From a virus, in IMG/VR virus record IMGVR_UViG_3300027770_000270, positions 1 to 22,787 of that record: a stretch of DNA of 22,787 nt. One strand, written 5' to 3'. The notes under the pieces are model-generated. The model was not told the DNA's origin and ran no database searches. It saw only the letters and a program-made list of their open reading frames with translations. The position numbers and the translations under genes were made by a program. Below, one piece after another: positions 5,408-12,000 of the stretch (its first letter is position 1; each line of letters begins with the position of its first letter).

Positions 5408-6222
5408 AACTTCATACCAGGAGGCGTGTAGCCCTTAACCCAAGCCCATACTTTCTGCATAGCGCAGAAGGCAATGCCAGCTTGGTAGAGTTCGTCTTCG
5501 TCCCACACCTTCGTTGTCAGCTTGGTAGCATCGTTTGATGCTAGGACCACCGACACGCAGGCACACTTAGGATTCTCGCTTGCGGCTCGGTATGCCCAAA
5601 GCTGGGCGCAGTCTGTGTCGTAGAACGGATCGTATTTTGGATTAACCTTACGATTCTTCAGGTCGATGATAGCGTCACCAATACCGCGTAACTTGACGTA
5701 GGCATCACACCTGCCCGCATACCCTCCGCCGACAAGACCCTTTTCGCACCAATACGTTTTCTCGACATTTTCACTTGCCCATTTTCTAAAGGTTTCGATG
5801 TAAGGTTTAAGGATTTCATCTGTGGAGCAAGCGCGTTCCAAAAGGATGTTTTCCATTTCGGTGTGCATCCTCGTGCCGTGTTCCGCTGCCTTTGTTGTAG
5901 ACTCTTTGCTGTCCTTAACGACTCTGCGTGCGTAGGTTTCGAGCGTTTCATCTGCCTCCTTCGGAAGTGTGAGCGAGGACATGATGGCCTGCTCTATCTT
6001 CCACGCCGTTAGTTGCGGCTTATCCATAATACCAAGCACGCTGGTTACGGATGGGTACAATCCCATCTGGCGCGCATCGGCTACGGTTGTGTTTCTTTCT
6101 TTTCCGTTCTTGCCAATCACAACGTGGGCGGATTCACCCTCGGCTGTGTACCAGTGTCCCGCCTGGTCAGTAGCGACCAGACGGGAATTGGTAGGCTCTT
6201 TAGATGTGATTGTAAGAGCCAT
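5404..6222 (-). CDS. PD-(D/E)XK exonuclease (Cas4/RecB-like)
   Basis: The 272-residue product has the ordered motifs of the RecB/Cas4-type PD-(D/E)XK nucleases. There is GTRMH (His120) at the start of the core, a Glu near 160 (WCEKG), GYAGRCDAYV with Asp173, IIDLKNRK with Asp187-x-Lys189, and a following Gln-Tyr helix (DCAQLWAYRAA). Phage members act as recombination or end-processing exonucleases, usually beside a single-strand binding or annealing protein, and the gene just upstream fits that role. Start ATG at 6222 lies five bases after the SSB-like stop and has no clear ribosome-binding site. The first five residues (MALTI) match the upstream protein's start. Four cysteines (159, 172, 205 and 220) are not in the Cas4 Fe-S arrangement. 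Confidence 0.8.
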   Translation of the reverse strand: MALTITSKEPTNSRLVATDQAGHWYTAEGESAHVVIGKNGKERNTTVADARQMGLYPSVTSVLGIMDKPQLTAWKIEQAIMSSLTLPKEADETLETYARRVVKDSKESTTKAAEHGTRMHTEMENILLERACSTDEILKPYIETFRKWASENVEKTYWCEKGLVGGGYAGRCDAYVKLRGIGDAIIDLKNRKVNPKYDPFYDTDCAQLWAYRAASENPKCACVSVVLASNDATKLTTKVWDEDELYQAGIAFCAMQKVWAWVKGYTPPGMKL

Positions 6223-6227
6223 TACAA

Positions 6228-6869
6228 TTAGAACGGCATTGCGTTGCCATCTGCGTCAACCTCGGCCTTGATGGCCGTGGACTTGCCCGCAGCGGTAGCA
6301 AACTCTTTGGAGGCACGGATCTTCTCCTGCAACCAATCGGGCATATCGTTGAACTGCCCAGCCTCGCCCTGCTCGATCTCGTAGTACAACTGATCGTTGG
6401 TGGTGGTAGCTGGTGCTTTCATGCCCCTGGGTAGCTTGGATGCACCCGCAATGGCGCAATACTGCCTGCCCTGTTGGCTCGTCTTGTGGATGAGCGTGAG
6501 CATGGCTGGTTTGCCAAGAAGGTTCTTCAAGCTGAACGCCTGTAGTTCCTTGGAGGTAAAGGTTTGACCTCTCCACTGCTCAAGCAGTTTCCGCAAGCTG
6601 GCTTTCTCGCCAAGACTGCGGGTTTGCTCGATGGATACAACCATAGGCTTTTGAACCTTGGTTACTTTGCCTTTCTCTTCGACCTCAAACTCATCGGTTT
6701 GATCGGGCAACTCGAAGGTTAAGCGGACTTTTGGTGTCCACTTCTCTTGGTTATCCCAATTTGTTTTCTGGTGGCCTAGATCGACTAGGCTGTAGAGAAC
6801 GCCTACAGTAGCTCCCGCTTCTGGTAGTTTGCGCTCTTGTTTTGCTGACTCGCTTATTGTTAGTGCCAT
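6228..6869 (-). CDS. Phage single-stranded DNA-binding-like protein
   Basis: The 213-residue product has an OB-fold-like first part (ATVGVLYSLVDLGHQKT... PKVRLTFELPD). It continues KASLRKLLEQWRGQTF...LQAFSLKNLLGKPAMLTLIHK, a pattern I associate with a widespread phage family annotated as replication or ssDNA-binding protein. The last residues are acidic then NAMPF. That resembles the acidic 'DDIPF' tip with which bacterial SSB recruits partner proteins. Strong AAAGGAGA ribosome-binding site before the ATG at 6869. Its place directly ahead of a RecB-like exonuclease supports a DNA recombination or replication role. ssDNA binding itself is inferred. Confidence 0.65.
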   Translation of the reverse strand: MALTISESAKQERKLPEAGATVGVLYSLVDLGHQKTNWDNQEKWTPKVRLTFELPDQTDEFEVEEKGKVTKVQKPMVVSIEQTRSLGEKASLRKLLEQWRGQTFTSKELQAFSLKNLLGKPAMLTLIHKTSQQGRQYCAIAGASKLPRGMKAPATTTNDQLYYEIEQGEAGQFNDMPDWLQEKIRASKEFATAAGKSTAIKAEVDADGNAMPF

Positions 6870-6881
6870 GTTATTTCTCCT

Positions 6882-7325
6882 TTATTTATTTATTTGGGTT
6901 GTCGGGGTAAGTTCGTCAAAAGCTGGTGACTTAACGTAAAAGCCTTGGGCAATCGTAGAGGTCTTTGCATACTCGATAGTGACATTGGCTGGTGCTATCT
7001 GTCGAGCTAATTCACAGACGCTGTCGGCGGTCAATATGACTAGCCACTCCTTGCGTCCGTTACGGCGGAAGAATACTGATGGGATCTTGCCTTCTGGACA
7101 ATCCCGCCTTGCCTGCTCAATCCACTCTTCGGGTTTGAGTGCTTGGCAACGCTTGCCTTCAATGTGAAATGGAAAATTCTCGCAGACTACATCCCCACTA
7201 CCGCCTTCGGGATTGCCTGCGTATTGGGCGGTCCTTCTGGCCTTCTGCCAGCCCTGTTCGCGCAGATAATTGGCTAGCTCTCTCTCGCCCGCTGCGCCTT
7301 TAGCCCTGCTGTTGATCTTGCCCAT
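6882..7325 (-). CDS. PD-(D/E)XK Holliday-junction-resolvase-like nuclease
   Basis: The 147-residue product begins NSRAKGAAGERELANYLREQG, the usual 'GxxxE-x-x-x-x-x-L...G' helix of archaeal/phage-type resolvases (Glu14). Next come RRTAQYAGNPEGGSGDVV with catalytic Asp45 and FHIEGKRCQ with Glu56-x-Lys58, completing the PD-(D/E)XK centre. A small enzyme of this type would resolve branched DNA during replication or packaging. It sits with the SSB-like protein and exonuclease. The ribosome-binding site before ATG 7325 is weak. Downstream the stop is followed by an AAAT tandem run leading into the SSB-like gene's ribosome-binding site. Confidence 0.75.
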   Translation of the reverse strand: MGKINSRAKGAAGERELANYLREQGWQKARRTAQYAGNPEGGSGDVVCENFPFHIEGKRCQALKPEEWIEQARRDCPEGKIPSVFFRRNGRKEWLVILTADSVCELARQIAPANVTIEYAKTSTIAQGFYVKSPAFDELTPTTQINK

Positions 7326-7369
7326 GGGTTGTGTCTAGCCAACCACACACCGCAAGGTCGAGTGCTTAT

Positions 7370-7549
7370 TTAGTTCCGCCAAGTTTTATTAGCGTTGCTA
7401 ATATCCCTATTAAATTTGTTAATCATTGCTCTTATGGTCATCTTCTCAACAATTTCTTGGTTTGCCTTAACCCACGCAATGGCCTCATCGTAGGACTTTG
7501 CATCCTGCAACCCATCCTCAAACTGATCCCACGCCTCTTTCTCGTTCAC
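7370..7549 (-). CDS. Small helical protein, 59 aa
   Basis: GTG at 7549 overlaps the TGA of the upstream nuclease (GTGA), and the frame runs to TAA at 7372-7370. The product (MNEKEAWDQFEDGLQDAKSYDE...) is charged and helical, with a Trp in each half and a basic, Asn-rich C-terminus. No family recognised. It fills most of the stretch between two nuclease genes, leaving only 44 non-coding bases. Codon periodicity and the overlap support it; no ribosome-binding site beyond coupling is seen. Confidence 0.55.
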   Translation of the reverse strand: MNEKEAWDQFEDGLQDAKSYDEAIAWVKANQEIVEKMTIRAMINKFNRDISNANKTWRN

Positions 7550-7929
7550 AGGTTCTTAAATACACGCCAACCACCACCTGTCGATGGGCAAAGCTTGGTT
7601 GTTACCGACCTGCACTTGGCAATGGGCAACAGCCAGAATAGATCATCGTTCATACCCCAGCAGGCAACGTAATCCACGCCACTGATAGCGCGCTTTGGGA
7701 TATTAAATCCATTGCCACTGCTAGTGGTGAAGCGATACTTGGTGCGACCAGGTTCTATCGCTTGGGCAGTCTTAACTTGGATGCGGTAAAACTTATTATT
7801 CCTCTCTGCCACCACATCGTACCCAGCAAAGTCCTCGTAAGGCGTAAGCACGTTGTACCCGCACCGCAGTAACGCGCCAGTAACGCGAGCCACCCCAACT
7901 GCTCCAATTTGGCGGGAACTTAATTTCAT
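7546..7929 (-). CDS. PD-(D/E)XK endonuclease-like protein
   Basis: The 127-residue product has the compact layout of small phage or archaeal endonucleases. There is a leading helix (QIGAVGVARVTGALLRCGYNVLTP), then GYDVVAERNNKFYRIQVKTA with Asp38 and Gln51-Val-Lys53, and a later VDYVACWG strand. The helix normally carries a Glu ('GE..V') that helps bind metal; here the matching positions are Ala/Val (GAVGVARV), so activity may be reduced or the ligand may come from elsewhere. It starts at ATG 7929 without a clear ribosome-binding site, 38 bases from the divergent plus-strand gene. The next gene overlaps its stop by four bases. Confidence 0.65.
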   Translation of the reverse strand: MKLSSRQIGAVGVARVTGALLRCGYNVLTPYEDFAGYDVVAERNNKFYRIQVKTAQAIEPGRTKYRFTTSSGNGFNIPKRAISGVDYVACWGMNDDLFWLLPIAKCRSVTTKLCPSTGGGWRVFKNL

Positions 7930-7967
7930 GCTTGACGGACTTCGGTTTGTGCTAGAGACTTTTTCCT

Positions 7968-8339
7968 ATGAAAGCAATAACAACTATAACACTGATGGCG
8001 ATGCTTGTGGCATCGGTGATGGCGGAAGATGAAACCGAAATGAACGACTTCGTTGGTGGTGTGTATGAAGGCAGCGGAATATCTGCAACTGCTGGGAATG
8101 TCGCTGTGGGAACACAAGGCTCGATAATAAGGGCTGGTGATACATATCTTACTCCTACTGGAGTTTATGTGAAAGCTGGAGATAGTTATGTTTCCGCAAA
8201 CCGCACAGTAGTTCGCGCTGGTGATTCATTTGTCGGATATAATACTTCGCAAGTAAAAGCTGATAATGTATTTGTTGGCCGATCTGTGGCGATTGTTTCT
8301 GGAGCTACTATCTTTAAGCAATCTTGGGCAAGCCGTTAA
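7968..8339 (+). CDS. Secreted 14-residue-repeat protein (only plus-strand gene)
   Basis: The 123-residue product starts with a signal peptide: Lys2, a hydrophobic core (ITTITLMAMLVASVMA) and a likely cut after Ala19, before EDET. The mature part carries tandem repeats of 13 to 14 residues: SIIRAGDTYLTPTG (52-65), VYVKAGDSYVSANR (66-79), TVVRAGDSFVGYNT (80-93), then two weaker copies. The consensus is (V/I)(R/K)AGDS(Y/F)V, suggesting a small beta-solenoid or beta-roll. It runs against every other gene in the window and fills a 406-base space between two minus-strand genes. The stop overlaps the lysozyme stop. The upstream region has a poor ribosome-binding site and no convincing promoter. It may be a moron-type gene active in the periplasm or outside the cell; function unknown. 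Confidence 0.75.
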   Translation: MKAITTITLMAMLVASVMAEDETEMNDFVGGVYEGSGISATAGNVAVGTQGSIIRAGDTYLTPTGVYVKAGDSYVSANRTVVRAGDSFVGYNTSQVKADNVFVGRSVAIVSGATIFKQSWASR

Positions 8340-8349
8340 CCCTGCCCAA
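8324..8349. terminator. Inverted repeat across the convergent stop codons
   Basis: TTGGGCA (8324-8330) and TGCCCAA (8343-8349) form a perfect 7-bp stem with a 12-base loop holding both stop codons of the convergent genes. Neither side has a real U-tract, so a classical intrinsic terminator is not complete. Its position at the only convergent junction suggests a bidirectional terminator or RNA 3'-end stabiliser. Confidence 0.4.
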
Positions 8350-9070
8350 AGGTTGACAATCTATTCCTAATCCTAGCCTCTAGGCCAGGAATAAATTTCT
8401 TTCTGGCTGGGTTGCGTTCCGCCATATTGTACTCATCCTGCAATTGAGCATCGCTGGCTGCACGCATTAAGGCTCTTGGCTCAACTTGGTTTATCGCGGC
8501 TAATGTCTTAGGACCAAACCCGCCATCTACTGCCACCTTCTGACCAAGAGCGTTTAGTCCTTGCTGGATGTACTTCGTTGCACCGCCCAGCCCACGATTA
8601 AACGCGAGATCCTGCGTGAATGGCTGGAGTGGTTGGGGGAGTCTTTCGACAAGCGGCGCGGTGTATCCTTGGATGTACTCTGCCGCAGCTTTCGCTCTTT
8701 CTTGCGGAGGTAACGATGAGATAGCCTTGAATGCTTCTGGATGGTATCGGTCATTGATTCCAGCTACTTCAAAGTTTCCACCCATATCTCCAGATGGCAA
8801 CTTGTAGACGGCAAGATTTCCCTGCTTGTCCTTGCGGCCCTCCCACTCCACGGTTTGCAATGGTAGCGGAAGTGCGCCAGAGGGCTGCTGGGCTGGTACT
8901 GTCGGTGGCTTAACATATTCGCTCATAGGTTCTATCCTTGCGGCTTGTTCTGGTGGTTGTTGTGGTGGCTTTGAGTAAGGCTCAAACTCCATGCGGATTG
9001 CGTTATTGCGATCCTGCTGGTTTAAGCCAGTTTGGCGTGACGCTGATCCAGAGATGTCAAACTTAGCCAT
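8336..9070 (-). CDS. GH108-like lysozyme with peptidoglycan-binding domain
   Basis: The 244-residue product has a proline/glutamine-rich N-terminal arm (about 1-70). A lysozyme-like segment follows with VEWEGR (Glu77 the candidate catalytic acid) and EVAGINDRYHPEAF. The C-terminal part is DLAFNRGLGGATKYIQQ...VDGGFGPKTLAAIN...RNRL, which fits the peptidoglycan-binding_3 domain paired with GH108 muramidases. It would cleave the glycan backbone of peptidoglycan. There is no signal peptide or membrane helix. The proline-rich arm and its place after the internal virion protein genes suit a virion-associated muramidase as well as an endolysin. Good AAGGAGA ribosome-binding site; the ATG at 9070 follows directly on the TAA of the 1453-residue gene. 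Confidence 0.7.
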   Translation of the reverse strand: MAKFDISGSASRQTGLNQQDRNNAIRMEFEPYSKPPQQPPEQAARIEPMSEYVKPPTVPAQQPSGALPLPLQTVEWEGRKDKQGNLAVYKLPSGDMGGNFEVAGINDRYHPEAFKAISSLPPQERAKAAAEYIQGYTAPLVERLPQPLQPFTQDLAFNRGLGGATKYIQQGLNALGQKVAVDGGFGPKTLAAINQVEPRALMRAASDAQLQDEYNMAERNPARKKFIPGLEARIRNRLSTFGQG

Positions 9071-12000
9071 TTATTCTCCTTGCTGCATCATAAGCTCTCG
9101 GCCTATCTCTTGACGCTTTTGCATTTCTTCTGGAGATAGCTCCCGCCTCATGCTCTTTGTGAGCGACTTGCTGATCTTGTAGTCTCTGTACTTGTTGTTG
9201 GCTATGGCTGAGGCGTTATCAACGCCCATACCACCAGCGCGCATTGCAGAGATAGCTTCTGACCTAGACAATCCCAGCATCATTGCGGCGTGAAAGTCTT
9301 TGTTTGCTTCATCGAACATAATCCTGCGTCTATTCTGCATCTTATCGAACTGCTCCCGCACTTTTGCTTCTGGAACATTGCCAACTGCGCCATAGGTTTC
9401 GGTGAATATCCTACCAACATCAGCCATATCCGTATTAAACCTAGATGCCTTCGATTCGAGTGCCTTGGATACGTTGATGGATTGAGGACGGATACCGAAC
9501 AAGGCGGACAATTCCTCGGATGGCTTGTAGATACGGCCATACCGAGAGACAGATGTGTCGGGTTGGCCAGATAGAGCGTATCCAATCCTGCGGATTTGCG
9601 ATACAGTAGCTGGTTCGTTTTGACGTAGGACATAAGAAATTACGTCCAAGGATTGATCGGTAAAGGTGTCCTGCGGATTGCGAATAGTTCTGCCTTGTGG
9701 AGTTTTTCCGTAGTACGCAGATATAATGGAATTAGCCAAAATGCTTGGCCCAATATAAGCCTCTGTAAATTCTTTGATTGCACCCAAAATCTTTTCCTCT
9801 GGATCTCGGCCAGCAGCCACAGCCTGCACTGGCCCCATGAAGATTTCGTATGGGCTGGTGTAGGATATATCCACATAACCAACATCCTTGCCATCCATCC
9901 CAGTAGGCATTAGGGCAGCGTTCTTTTGGTACGGCGCAACAAACCTTCTTAACGCATCTGCCTTACGATCATTAAATCCAGTAGCCCACTTGGCAAGCTC
10001 AACCAAACCGTAAACCGCAGATGTTCCCGCCAACATTCCTATTAACCTTTGTAACCCGTATCTACGCATACCAGGTGTTTTCATGTCCTCGCCTGCATAC
10101 CTCAGTGTATTGGGCAAAATCCGCAACATCTCTGAAGGCCAAGAAACAAAGTTTCCAATTAAAGGTTGCAGACGGAAGGCTTTAATAATCCTTGGCACAC
10201 GCGAGTAGGTTGGCCTTGTGTTTTTGACGCGCTCGGCTGCAATCACTTCAGCCTCTAGGCGTGACAACCCCCTGCCGTCCATTAGTTGCTTGGCTTCATT
10301 CTCCCAAGCCATCAACTTGAACAAATTATCACCAGCACGATAGGTTTTGTTTAGTGTTTCAATGCCAACCTTAACTCCTTTTCTTACAAAACCAGCACCA
10401 GTTCTAGCCAGTTTACCCGCCTTTGCAGACAACTCTTCAGCAAGGTCAATTGTTGATCCCTTGTACTGCTGTGCATCCTTGAGCATTTGCGTAAATTCGT
10501 TAAGAACAGTGTTGTCGTATACTCCAAGTTGAGCAGCGCGAGTAAGATAGGCTCTGCCTTCCTTTGTATCCACAGAAGGAACTCCAAATTCAGCCAATAT
10601 TGTCTTTACTGGCTTTAGGTTCCCACCAAAATTGAAGTTTCCATTCACAACTTCGATCAATACGTTTGAAATAGGATTTCTAAACTGAGCCTGAATACTT
10701 CCAACTGTCTTGCCCCACTTAACCCAAGCATTCGCCATTGAGTAAAGCTGAAATGCAGTTCCGCCCTTGTGAAACATCTCAAAATTCTCAATGGCATCGA
10801 CCAAATCTTTCTCGGCGTATAGCCCATTTAACGGCGAGCGAGTGTCCGATCCGTCAGCCGCAATCTGTGTGGCTGCATTGCCAGTTGGCCTTTCAAAGAA
10901 TAGTTTGTTTGCAACTCCAAACTCTTTCAGTTTGTTCAACTGCTCTTGGGACTGGAGCAAGTTAATCATTTTGCTCGCAGACCTAGCGTAGTTGATAACT
11001 GGATCATTGTACTCGCCCATCAAGAATCGGATCTGCTCTGGAATATCTTGCCTTGCTTTTGTTATGCCAAGTTTTTTGCCAATCCCAGCAGACTGTATCA
11101 AGGATTCAAATGGCTTATCCATTCCGCCCTCAACTAACTCTTTAATCTTGCCCTGCACCTCGGCCTCGGTTGTGGCTGGGCTTGCGGCCTTCATTTGTGT
11201 TCTTACAAAGTTCTCGGCATTTGCGTATGCGGCTGGATTTCTCTGCTTCACAAGCTCTACATTGTATTTAGGATTATCAAACTTCTCGTAAGAACGAGTC
11301 AGATACTCGCCCTTATTCATCCTAATCATATCAGCCTTGCTCATTCCAGACGGACCAACTTCTTGTGAGAACACGCCAGACTGGATTAAGCCTTCAGATA
11401 GGTTGTCAAGCTGACGGCGCATTTGCTGAACGATTGGCTGGAGAGGCTCTGGAAGATTGTTGATTGGTAAATATCCTCGCAAAAACTGGTCAACTTGCAG
11501 CGACTGTTCTGGGGTAAGTTTTGATTGCTTGTTAAGCTTCTTCGCCGCATTCAATAGATCCTTCAGAGTAAAATCAATTTGCTTTAGCATCGCCTGCGTG
11601 CGCGATCCCTTGGCTTCCATAATGTCAAACATCTCTTTAGGAAGATTCCCTTCAGTAGTAAGCCACTTCTGCGCTACCTTGGCCGCACCTTCCTGCACAT
11701 CGGATACAATGAACCCACCCTCACCAGTCTTGCCACGCATGGGGCGAGGAATGGTTGTCTTACCCTTAATTTCAATGGCATCTCCATCCAAGAATGCCCT
11801 AGATGCTAAACCTGCATTTGCATTTGCATTCTCACCCAGCATGAAATCTTTATTTCTGCCTTTTAATTCAGCCTTGTATTGCTTCCCATCTAAATCAAAC
11901 AAAATTGATTCACGCTTTTGACCTTCAACATAGGGCGCGTATTTAACATTTGAAATTCTTTTTGTGAAGTCTTCAGCAGCTTGCCTTGCCGTTGTAATCA

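Noticed and set aside
7328-7345. Small GGTTG/CAACC hairpin before the resolvase-like gene
   Set aside because: Only five base pairs with an eight-base loop and no U-tract.
7932-7958. TTGACG and TAGAGA as a promoter for the plus-strand gene
   Set aside because: The spacing is 15 bases, the -10 is poor, and transcription would begin nearly at the ATG.
7926-8117. Minus-strand frame of 63 residues opposite the secreted repeat protein, with a stop overlapping the nuclease start
   Set aside because: Its product is Cys/His-rich low-quality sequence, whereas the plus-strand frame has a signal peptide and regular repeats; only one can be the main gene.
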